Below are positions 1 to 5,601 of a stretch of DNA of 6,550 bases, in pieces. Position 1 is the first letter of the stretch; each line of letters starts with the position of its first letter. The notes under the pieces were generated by a model, which was not told the origin of the DNA, searched no databases, and worked only from the letters and a program-made list of their open reading frames with translations. The translations under genes were made by a program, and so were the position numbers. This stretch comes from CAYYWV01 sp964475385 (GTDB lineage Bacteria > Pseudomonadota > Alphaproteobacteria > JAAXGF01): NCBI GenBank assembly GCA_964475385.1, contig CAYYWV010000124.1, positions 1 to 6,550 on the forward strand, written 5' to 3'.

Positions 1-15
1 AGGGGTGGGTGGGGG

Positions 16-45
16 TGATAAGAGGCGACCACGTTGGCCGCCTCT
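16..45 (-). terminator. Hairpin terminator candidate after the PadR-like gene
   Basis: On the minus strand, the arms at 45-36 and 30-21 pair over 10 bp with one G-U wobble around a 5-nt loop (35-31). The base of the stem runs straight into a short U-containing stretch (CUCUUAUC) and then C-rich sequence. It lies about 40 bases beyond the stop codon of the regulator gene, where a transcript end would be expected. The U tract is short and broken, so termination may be partial or Rho-assisted. The stem itself is clear in the sequence; its role is inferred. Confidence 0.5.
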
Positions 46-87
46 CGCGCCCGCCGCCGCGCGGCCGCGCTTCGGAGCCGAGCGCGG

Positions 88-645
88 TCAGTCTTCGGAA
101 AGCTCGTCGAGAAGCGCGCGGAACCAGGCGAGGTCGCCCTCGGCGCGGGCGATGTCGTGATCGAGCCAGCGCAGGAGATACCCATCCTCGCCCCGGCTCG
201 ATTCGCGGAGATCGCGCAGCCGGGCGAGCTCGGCCTCGGACATCTCGATCAGCGCCTCGGCCTGCTCGCGCTGGGCGGCGCGGGGCAGGAAGTGCATGAA
301 CCTGAGCTTGAGCGCGACGGCGAGCTTGTTGAAATCGCCCCCGGGCGCGCGCACGGTCGCGGTGACCAGGGATTCGAGCTTGGCGCGCCCTTTGTCGGTT
401 AGCCGTAGAATGGCGTCCGCCTTGCTTGCGCCTTCCTCGACGGCTTCGATCAAGCCCTCAAACCGCAAAAGCTCGATCGACGAGCCCATGACGTCGAGCG
501 TCGGCCCCCAGTAATGCGACGTGAAATGGCGCACCGCCTTGGCGAGATCGGCGTAGCTGCGCTCGCCGAGCGCAAGCGTGCCAAGAGCGGCGAGACGGAC
601 GGCCTCGGTGGGCGTGAAGCGATTGTCGTCGAGCATGTCGGGCAC
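88..645 (-). CDS. PadR-like winged-helix transcriptional regulator
   Basis: 185 residues. Residues about 10-95 read as a winged helix-turn-helix of the PadR type: a helix starting FTPTEAVRLAALGTLALGE, a 'Y-x-DLAKAV' second helix, a recognition-helix region around 47-65 ending in L-RFEGLIEAVE, and a wing plus helix around A78-ILRLTDKGRAKLESL. The C-terminal half (103-180) is predicted all-helical and charged, as in PadR dimerisation tails. Such proteins bind operator DNA as dimers and usually repress a nearby gene in response to a small ligand. The chosen start is a GTG at 645, because an AAAGGG ribosome-binding-like run (662-657) lies 11 nt upstream. An in-frame ATG at 636 (residue 4) is a real alternative but has poorer spacing. 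It follows the importer's last gene by 114 bases on the same strand, so it may be co-transcribed or have its own promoter. Family call is fairly sure; target and ligand are unknown. Confidence 0.72.
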   Translation of the reverse strand: MPDMLDDNRFTPTEAVRLAALGTLALGERSYADLAKAVRHFTSHYWGPTLDVMGSSIELLRFEGLIEAVEEGASKADAILRLTDKGRAKLESLVTATVRAPGGDFNKLAVALKLRFMHFLPRAAQREQAEALIEMSEAELARLRDLRESSRGEDGYLLRWLDHDIARAEGDLAWFRALLDELSED

Positions 646-691
646 CGCGCGAACGTCCCTTTGGGGCGTATTCTTCCCAGTTTCCAGAAAA

Positions 692-720
692 GAAATAAGT
701 TGCGTTTCGCTCCCTGTCCA
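692..720 (-). promoter_or_regulatory. Weak promoter candidate for the PadR-like gene
   Basis: Minus strand: TGGACA at 720-715 (5 of 6 to the sigma70 -35 consensus), a 17-base spacer, then TATTTC at 697-692 (only the first three -10 bases match). Transcription would start near 685, giving a leader of about 40 nt before the GTG at 645. The locally A/T-rich run at 681-700 stands out against the surrounding GC-rich DNA. The poor -10 box makes this tentative; the regulator could equally be read from the importer operon. Confidence 0.3.
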
Positions 721-746
721 GGGGAGCCCTTCGGAAAGGCCCCGCC

Positions 747-768
747 GATCAGGCGCGGATCAGGCGCG
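747..768. repeat. 11-bp tandem duplication at the potC stop codon
   Basis: GATCAGGCGCG occurs twice in direct succession (747-757 and 758-768), followed by a further GAT. On the minus strand each copy carries a TGA. One TGA (762-760) is the stop of the second permease gene; the other (751-749) sits 8 bases further downstream in another frame. It looks like a small replication-slippage duplication with no effect on the protein. Confidence 0.85.
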
Positions 769-1608
769 GATGCCGCGCAACCGCTCGTTCCGGCGGCGCA
801 AGAGCTCGAGCGTGGTCATCAACACGATCGAGAACGTGATCAGAAGCGTCGCCACCGCGAGAATGGTGGGGCTGATCTGTTCGCGAATGCCGGCCCACAT
901 CTGGCGCGGGATGGTGCGCTGCTCGAAACCGGCGAGGAACAGGACCACGACCACCTCGTCGAACGAGGTGATGAAGGCGAACAATCCGCCCGAGATCACG
1001 CCCGGCAGAATGAGCGGCATGGTCACCTTGAAGAAGGTCCGCGTCGGATCGGCGCCCAGGTTGGCGGCCGCCCGCGTCAGGCTGTGGTCGAAACCGACCA
1101 GGGTCGCGGTCACGGTGATGACCACGAACGGGGTGCCGAGCGCGGTGTGCGCGAGGATCAAGCCGGGCAAGGTCTGGGCGAGGCCGATCTTCGAGTAGAA
1201 GAAGTACATGCCCGCCGCGGTGATGATGAGCGGCACGATCATGGGCGAGATCAAGAGCCCCATGATGAACGTTCGATACGGCATGTACGAGCGGCTTAGC
1301 CCCAGCGCCGCGATCGTTCCGAGCCCGGTCGCCAGTCCGGTCGCCGAGACGCCCACGATGAAGCTGTTCTTCATCGCCAGCATCCACTGCGGGTTGTTCA
1401 AGATGTCCCGATACCAGCGCAGCGAGTAGGCGTCGGGCTGGAGCTGCAGCATCCCGGAGGTGAAGGTGAAGTACGGCTCGGCGTTGAACGACAGCGGGAT
1501 GATCACCAGGATCGGCGCGATCAGGAACAAAAAGATCGCGGCGCAGATCACGCGGAACGTGTAATGCCACGTCCGCCCGATCGGCCCGACATAGGGAGGA
1601 AGCGCCAT
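760..1608 (-). CDS. potC: ABC importer inner-membrane permease, PotC-type (COG1177)
   Basis: 282 residues, the usual length for PotC/PotI/YdcV-type permeases. It forms half of the inner-membrane channel of the importer. Hydrophobic segments lie near residues 16-40, 83-105, 112-136, 147-170, 203-226 and 246-268, consistent with six membrane spans. The cytoplasmic EAA loop that docks to the ATPase is seen at about 177-206 (LTRAAANLGADPTRTFFKVTMPLILPG, abbreviated here to its core A-A-x-LGADP...MPLILPG). The C-terminus is basic (RRRNERLRGIRA), as expected on the cytoplasmic side. The ATG lies only 4 bases past the stop of the upstream permease gene, with a weak GGA-type ribosome-binding site inside that gene's end, so translational coupling is likely. 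The stop codon falls in an 11-bp tandem duplication. Family assignment is firm; substrate is not determined by this protein. Confidence 0.92.
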   Translation of the reverse strand: MALPPYVGPIGRTWHYTFRVICAAIFLFLIAPILVIIPLSFNAEPYFTFTSGMLQLQPDAYSLRWYRDILNNPQWMLAMKNSFIVGVSATGLATGLGTIAALGLSRSYMPYRTFIMGLLISPMIVPLIITAAGMYFFYSKIGLAQTLPGLILAHTALGTPFVVITVTATLVGFDHSLTRAAANLGADPTRTFFKVTMPLILPGVISGGLFAFITSFDEVVVVLFLAGFEQRTIPRQMWAGIREQISPTILAVATLLITFSIVLMTTLELLRRRNERLRGIRA

Positions 1609-1612
1609 GGGT

Positions 1613-2875
1613 CTATCCGAGCTTCATGTTGTCGATGCCGACGACGCGGTTGTACAGCCAGTACAGGAACAACACCCCGATCAGCAGAATGCCGCCGAGC
1701 GCCGCCGCCAGCCCCCAGTTCAGCGACTGCTGCATGTGATAGGCGATGAAGTTGCTGATGAGCTGGCCCGTCCGCCCGCCGACCAGCGCCGGGGTGATGT
1801 AGTAACCGATCGCGAGAATGAACACGAGAATCGAACCCGCTCCGATCCCCGGCACCGTCTGCGGAAAGTAGATTCGCCAGAAAGCGGTCACCGGGTTCGC
1901 GCCTAGCGACTGGGCGGCGCGGACATAGCTCGGCGAAATCGTCTTCATCACGCTGTAGAGCGGCAGCACCATGAACGGCAGCAGGATATGGGTCATCGCG
2001 ATGATGGTGCCGGTCATGTTGTAGATCATCTCGATCCGGTTCTTGTCGCCGATCAGGCCGATCCAGACCAGGATATCGTTGATCACCCCCTGGGTTTGCA
2101 ACAGCACGATCCACGATGTGGTGCGGACCAGAAGCGAGGTCCAAAACGGCAGCAGCACCATGATCATGAGGAGGTTGCTGGTCCGCACCGGAAGGATCGC
2201 CATCAGATACGCGATCGGATAACCGAGAACGAGGCACAGCACCGTGATGAAAAGGCTGACCCAAAGGGTGCGCAGGTACAGGGTGACGTAAATGCGCTTG
2301 TTCGCGGGTTGCGAGACGATGTCGCCTTGGGCGTCGTAACGCATGTCGAGCGCCGCGAGATAGTACGACAGCGTAACCGGCTCGCCCGTGCGCTTGATGA
2401 TCGCCCAGGTCTCGGTCTGGCTCCACCGTTTGTCGATCTTGAGGATCTTATCCTTGTACGGGCCTTCCTTGACCCGCGTCAGCTTGCGCGCGGTTTTGAA
2501 CAACAGGCTGCGCATGCCGACTTTTTCGTAGTTGAGCCGGTTGGCCACCTTGCCCAGGGTGCGCTCTTTCTTACGGGCGACCAGCTCCTCGGCGAGCGCC
2601 GCGAACACCGGCTCGTCGGGAATCCCTTCGCCGTTCCAGGACTGAAGCGCCTCCATCGTCTTCGGCATGTAGGTCACCAGCGTCGGGTTCACGACGCTGC
2701 GCAAAAGCATGTCGCCGATCGGCGCGATAAAGGTGATGAGAATGAACAAAAGAAGAGGCGAGACCAGCATCAGCGCCTTGATGCGGTTGAGCCGCGTCGT
2801 GCGCCTGAGCTTGACCTTGAGCGGGACGCCATCGGCCGTCGTGATGACCGTGTCCCTGAGCGCTACGTCCGCCAT
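1613..2875 (-). CDS. potB: ABC importer inner-membrane permease with long periplasmic insert, PotB-type (COG1176)
   Basis: 420 residues, well above the roughly 280-310 of E. coli PotB. A basic cytoplasmic N-terminus (KVKLRRTTRLNRIK, 20-33) precedes a first membrane span at about 34-55. Residues about 56-197 then form a hydrophilic, lysine/arginine-rich stretch before the remaining five spans (about 200-225, 233-256, 285-308, 343-363, 388-406). By the positive-inside rule the insert should face the periplasm. The EAA loop that contacts the ATPase is clear at about 316-345 (YVRAAQSLGANP...FPQTVPGI). As I recall, many alphaproteobacterial PotB-like proteins share an insert of this kind, so it is a subfamily trait and not a fusion unique to this locus. 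The ATG has a poor ribosome-binding site: GGAG abuts it directly and better-placed GGAT/AGGGA are 10-15 nt away. Low initiation here may help set binding protein in excess over permease. It is coupled to the second permease 4 bases downstream. Confidence 0.92.
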   Translation of the reverse strand: MADVALRDTVITTADGVPLKVKLRRTTRLNRIKALMLVSPLLLFILITFIAPIGDMLLRSVVNPTLVTYMPKTMEALQSWNGEGIPDEPVFAALAEELVARKKERTLGKVANRLNYEKVGMRSLLFKTARKLTRVKEGPYKDKILKIDKRWSQTETWAIIKRTGEPVTLSYYLAALDMRYDAQGDIVSQPANKRIYVTLYLRTLWVSLFITVLCLVLGYPIAYLMAILPVRTSNLLMIMVLLPFWTSLLVRTTSWIVLLQTQGVINDILVWIGLIGDKNRIEMIYNMTGTIIAMTHILLPFMVLPLYSVMKTISPSYVRAAQSLGANPVTAFWRIYFPQTVPGIGAGSILVFILAIGYYITPALVGGRTGQLISNFIAYHMQQSLNWGLAAALGGILLIGVLFLYWLYNRVVGIDNMKLG

Positions 2876-2912
2876 CTCCGTCGAATCCGATCCCTGTCGT
2901 TCGGGTCTTTGC

Positions 2913-3012
2913 CGCTTGCGCCGTTATCTATCCTATCGGCCCTGTCGGCCGCGTCTTCGCGTGCCGCCGGGCGTCGGCCGGGAAGAGCGGGCGCAAGCGC
3001 TCCTCCCGGCCG
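2913..3012 (-). promoter_or_regulatory. Large stem-loop with possible pseudoknot between potD and potB
   Basis: In the minus-strand transcript, 3012-2998 pairs with 2989-2975 over 15 bp (one G-U) around an 8-nt loop, CUUGCGCC (2997-2990). No U tract follows, so it is not a classical terminator. The loop plus two adjoining stem bases (CGCUUGCGCC, 2999-2990) is perfectly complementary to GGCGCAAGCG at 2922-2913, about 40 nt before the potB ATG. An A/U-richer strip (2937-2924) lies beside that second element. The hairpin itself is plain in the sequence. Protection of the upstream potD message from 3' decay, and a pseudoknot or switch affecting potB, are inferences. Confidence 0.6.
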
Positions 3013-3015
3013 TTG

Positions 3016-3029
3016 CCGGCGCTTGCCGG
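3016..3029 (-). promoter_or_regulatory. Hairpin directly abutting the potD stop codon
   Basis: Minus strand: CCGGC (3029-3025), loop AAGC, GCCGG (3020-3016), a perfect 5-bp GC stem that starts at the base after the potD TAA. It stacks 3 nt from the larger stem-loop. Its GCAAGCGC segment (3026-3019) is complementary to GCGCUUGC in the apex of the larger hairpin, so the two could also pair in an alternative fold. The position suits a 3' block to exonucleases that raises binding-protein mRNA over permease mRNA, as is known for intergenic hairpins in operons such as malEFG. Confidence 0.55.
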
Positions 3030-4109
3030 TTACTTCGCCAGCCAGGACGAGAAGCGTTCGTTCATCTCGTCCTGATGGTCCGCCCACCACTCGAAATCGT
3101 TCTGGAGGGCGTTCTTGAAGTTGTCGGGCGCCGTCGGCATATGCGGAAGCATCTCGGGCGCGATCAGCTTCATCGAAGACTTGCGCACCGGCCCGTAAGA
3201 AATCCACTTGGTCTGATCGGCGAGCCGCTGGGTGTCGGTCGAGAACTTCACGAACTCAAGCGTTTCCTTGAGCCGCGGGGTTCCCTTGACGACGCCCCAG
3301 AGGTCGATGTCCCAAACCTGGCCGTCCCAGACGATCTGGAAGGGCTTTTTCTCCTTGACGATGGCGTTGAACAGGCGGCCGTTGTAGGCCGAGGTCATCA
3401 CCACCTCGCCGTCGGCGAGCATCTGCGGCGGCTGGGCGCCGGCCTCCCACCAGATCACGTCGTCCTTGATGCGGTCGAGCACCTTGAACGCGCGATCGAC
3501 GCCTTCGGGGGTCGACAGCACGTCGTAGACCTTGTTGGTCGGCACGCCGTCGGCCATGAGCGCCCACTCGACGTTGACCTTCGGGGTCTTGCGCAGACCG
3601 CGCTTGCCCGGGAACCGCTTGGTGTCGAAGAAGTCGCCGATCGTCTTCGGCGCATCGCCCGAGAACTTGGTCTTGTCATAGGCGTAGACGGTGGACCACA
3701 CGATCTCGCCGATGCCGCATTCCTGAAGCGTGCCGGAGATGAAGTCCTCGGTCGCAGGCGTGCCGTCGGGGGCCGGCGGCAGAATGGCCGGATCGATCGG
3801 CTCGAGAATGCCCTCGTCGCAGCCGCGGATCACGTCGGCGAGCTCGAGGTCGACCACGTCCCAGGTCACGTTGCCCGATTCGACTTGGGCCCGGATCTGC
3901 GCAAGGCCGCCGTTGTAGTCCTCCGAGTTGATCACGATGCCGGTCTTCTTGGTGAACGGCTTGTGATAGGCCTCGATCTGGCTCTTCGTATAGGCGCCGC
4001 CCCACGACACGACCGTGATCGACTCGGCGGCCAAGGCCGACGTCGTCACGACGCCGAGGGCGGCGGCTCCGATGACGGCGAACGTTGCTTCCCTTCCCAG
4101 AGTTCTCAT
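3030..4109 (-). CDS. potD: Periplasmic solute-binding protein of a polyamine-type ABC importer, PotD-like (COG0687)
   Basis: 359 residues. A Sec signal peptide (basic MRTLGR, hydrophobic core 8-22, ALA at 25-27) predicts cleavage before A28, so the mature protein acts in the periplasm, delivering solute to the two permeases. The mature start ITVVSWGGAY, with W36, is typical of the family. The D-x-x-DLELADVI segment (84-94), G-x-IVWSTVYAYD (134-145), ADGEVVMTSAYNGR (232-245) and VWDIDLWGVVKG (265-276) match the two-lobed binding-protein fold. Aromatic and acidic residues such as W36, Y242, W266, D267 and D269 are candidates for the site that holds a cationic ligand. C97 and C131 are the only mature cysteines and could form a disulfide. 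The ATG at 4109 has a good AGGGAG site 9 nt upstream. It follows the ATPase gene by 143 bases. Polyamine is the family default; other solutes cannot be excluded. Confidence 0.9.
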   Translation of the reverse strand: MRTLGREATFAVIGAAALGVVTTSALAAESITVVSWGGAYTKSQIEAYHKPFTKKTGIVINSEDYNGGLAQIRAQVESGNVTWDVVDLELADVIRGCDEGILEPIDPAILPPAPDGTPATEDFISGTLQECGIGEIVWSTVYAYDKTKFSGDAPKTIGDFFDTKRFPGKRGLRKTPKVNVEWALMADGVPTNKVYDVLSTPEGVDRAFKVLDRIKDDVIWWEAGAQPPQMLADGEVVMTSAYNGRLFNAIVKEKKPFQIVWDGQVWDIDLWGVVKGTPRLKETLEFVKFSTDTQRLADQTKWISYGPVRKSSMKLIAPEMLPHMPTAPDNFKNALQNDFEWWADHQDEMNERFSSWLAK

Positions 4110-4118
4110 GAAGTCAGT

Positions 4119-4124
4119 CTCCCT
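4119..4124 (-). promoter_or_regulatory. Strong ribosome-binding site of potD
   Basis: AGGGAG on the minus strand, 9 nt before the ATG at 4109. It is clearly better than the sites of the ATPase gene (AGGGA at 12 nt) and the first permease gene, fitting the high amount of binding protein that such importers need. It confirms the chosen start. Confidence 0.75.
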
Positions 4125-4132
4125 AGTTTAAG

Positions 4133-4146
4133 GCCGGTTTCCCGGC
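4133..4146 (-). promoter_or_regulatory. GAAA-capped hairpin just upstream of the potD ribosome-binding site
   Basis: Minus strand: GCCGG (4146-4142), GAAA (4141-4138), CCGGC (4137-4133). This is a perfect 5-bp GC stem with a GNRA tetraloop, an especially stable cap, ending 8 nt before AGGGAG. No U tract follows. If the message is cut between the ATPase and binding-protein genes, this would protect the new 5' end. It could also be a docking loop for another RNA element. The structure is seen; the role is inferred. Confidence 0.5.
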
Positions 4147-4216
4147 GGTGCGTCCAATCCCGTGGGTGTTATTACTCCCCTGGCTCGATTGCGACCCTTG
4201 GCCTTCACGCCGCGCG

Positions 4217-4229
4217 CCGCGTTGCGCGG
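4217..4229 (-). promoter_or_regulatory. Short GC hairpin between potA and potD
   Basis: Minus strand: CCGCG, loop CAA, CGCGG, a perfect 5-bp stem 24 bases after the ATPase stop codon and followed by more GC-rich sequence without a U run. It may slow 3' decay of the ATPase message. In DNA this GC-rich, a stem of this size can arise by chance. The rest of the 143-base spacer (4110-4252) shows no convincing promoter, though an isolated A/T patch (GTAATAAC, minus strand, around 4167-4174) interrupts it. Confidence 0.35.
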
Positions 4230-4252
4230 TCCTCGTCGCCGGCCATCCTGGT

Positions 4253-5344
4253 TCAGGCGTCGAGGGCCCGGCAATCCTCTATCCTCCAGCCGACCCGCAC
4301 CGGCATTCCCTCTTGGACGGAGATTTCGCCCGATGCGTTCGGCACCTTGACGATGAAGTCGTCCCGGCCGCACACATTGACCCGCGTGCGGATATGGTCG
4401 CCGAGGTAGATCAGCTCCTCGATCCGGCCCTCGAACACGTTGGGATAGGCGTCGCCTTCCGGGTTGAGAACCACGCGTTCGGGCCTGAGCGAGAGCATCG
4501 TTCGGCCGCCCACCGCATCCACGTTGACCGCCAGCGCAATCACCCTTCCGGCGCCTTCGATCTCGACCTCGCAGGTCTCGCCGTTGAGGGCCTTGACCTT
4601 GCCGAGAAGCTTGTTGTTCTCGCCGATGAACTGGGCGACGAAGGCGTTCTCGGGGCGCTCGTAAAGCTCCTCGGGCGTGGCGAGCTGCTGGATCACGCCG
4701 TCGTTGAACACCGCGATGCGGTTCGACATGGTCAGCGCCTCGCCCTGATCGTGGGTGACGTAGACGACGGTCACGCCCAGACTCTCGTGGATGTGCTTGA
4801 TCTCGTACTGCATCTGCTCGCGGAGCTGCTTGTCCAACGCGCCCAAAGGCTCGTCCATGAGCACGAGCTGAGGGTCGAAGACGAGCGCGCGGGCCACCGC
4901 GACGCGTTGCTGCTGGCCGCCCGAAAGCTGGCCCGGACGGCGGTTCTCGAACCCGCCGAGCTGGACCATGTCGAGCGCGCGCTTGATCCGCTGATCGATC
5001 TCGCCCTTCGAGAGCCGCCGCACTTCGAGCGGGAAGGCGAGGTTCTCGTAGACGGTCATGTGCGGGAACAAGGCGTAGTTCTGGAACACCATGCCGATGT
5101 TCCGCTTGTACGGCGGCACGTTGTTGATCGATCGGCCGTCGAGCAGAATGTCGCCGTGGGTGGCGGGTTCGAACCCGGCGAGCATCATCAAACAAGTAGT
5201 CTTGCCCGAACCCGACGGGCCAAGCATGGTGAGGAATTCACCCCGCGCGATATCGAGGTTGAGGTTTTTTACGACCAGCGTTTCGCCGTCGTAGCTCTTC
5301 TGAACCTCGATAAAGCGAACGAGCGGGTCGTTGCGCTCCGACAT
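4253..5344 (-). CDS. potA: ATP-binding subunit of a polyamine-type ABC importer, PotA-like (COG3842)
   Basis: 363 residues, normal for PotA/PotG. It hydrolyses ATP as a homodimer on the cytoplasmic face and drives import through the two permeases encoded downstream. All catalytic motifs are intact: Walker A GPSGSGKT (42-49), Q-loop Q88 in FQNYALFPH, ABC signature LSGGQQQR (140-147), Walker B LVLMDEP (160-166) with catalytic E165, D-loop GALD (168-171) and switch H198 in VTHDQGEAL. Residues about 240-360 form the C-terminal TOBE-type regulatory domain (SLRPERVVL at 285-293, RIEELIYLGD at 307-316, VRVGWRIEDCRAL near the end). The ATG at 5344 is preceded by AGGGA with a rather long 12-nt spacing. 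It is the first importer gene of the run, after a 257-base leader. The family is certain; the substrate label is inherited from the family. Confidence 0.95.
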   Translation of the reverse strand: MSERNDPLVRFIEVQKSYDGETLVVKNLNLDIARGEFLTMLGPSGSGKTTCLMMLAGFEPATHGDILLDGRSINNVPPYKRNIGMVFQNYALFPHMTVYENLAFPLEVRRLSKGEIDQRIKRALDMVQLGGFENRRPGQLSGGQQQRVAVARALVFDPQLVLMDEPLGALDKQLREQMQYEIKHIHESLGVTVVYVTHDQGEALTMSNRIAVFNDGVIQQLATPEELYERPENAFVAQFIGENNKLLGKVKALNGETCEVEIEGAGRVIALAVNVDAVGGRTMLSLRPERVVLNPEGDAYPNVFEGRIEELIYLGDHIRTRVNVCGRDDFIVKVPNASGEISVQEGMPVRVGWRIEDCRALDA

Positions 5345-5515
5345 TCTTTATCGCCGTCCCTGACTGTAACTCCAACCCTTCCGGTCCAGTTCTTCGCGCC
5401 TGGTTCCCGAGCCAAACCGCACGCCGGCCTGCGCATAGCGCAATCTCTCCACGCCGTCGACTCCCACCGCGAACGGCGCGCCCCCCGAAATCGGCCAACG
5501 GCTCGGACCGCGGAC

Positions 5516-5543
5516 CCTATCACAAACCCGCGCCCGTCGCCAA
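5516..5543 (-). promoter_or_regulatory. Promoter candidate for the importer operon
   Basis: Minus strand: TTGGCG (5543-5538), a 16-base spacer, then GATAGG (5521-5516) within TGTGATAGGGT. Each box matches the sigma70 consensus only partly, as is common in GC-rich alphaproteobacteria. Transcription would start near 5508, leaving a leader of about 165 nt before the ATPase ATG. GGTCC occurs twice within 12 bases immediately downstream (in GGTCCGCGGTCC). I see no terminator for the upstream gene in 5345-5601, so read-through from it is also possible. Confidence 0.35.
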
Positions 5544-5601
5544 ACACTCGCGTTCCCGCGCCCTGCGGCGACGATTCCCGGTCCGGTCATGGTCTGCGCG
5601 A

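Noticed and set aside
514..1299. 261-codon plus-strand open frame opposite the PotC-type permease
   Set aside because: Highly charged G/R/E/D/H repeats of the kind produced by the reverse complement of membrane-protein codons; the minus-strand permease explains the region.
2924..2937. GATAGGATAGATAA (minus strand) as a -10 box for a potB promoter
   Set aside because: No -35-like hexamer lies 16-18 bases upstream; the closest partial match (CCGACA) is only 14 bases away.
4110..4252. Separate potD promoter in the potA-potD spacer
   Set aside because: TTGGAC and TAAACT can be picked out but are 21 bases apart, and no other pair fits better; co-transcription from potA is simpler.
2709..4409. 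566-codon plus-strand open frame opposite the binding-protein gene
   Set aside because: It is antisense to a gene with a signal peptide and clear family motifs. Its translation is arginine/leucine/aspartate-rich with no domain character, typical of a GC-rich shadow frame.
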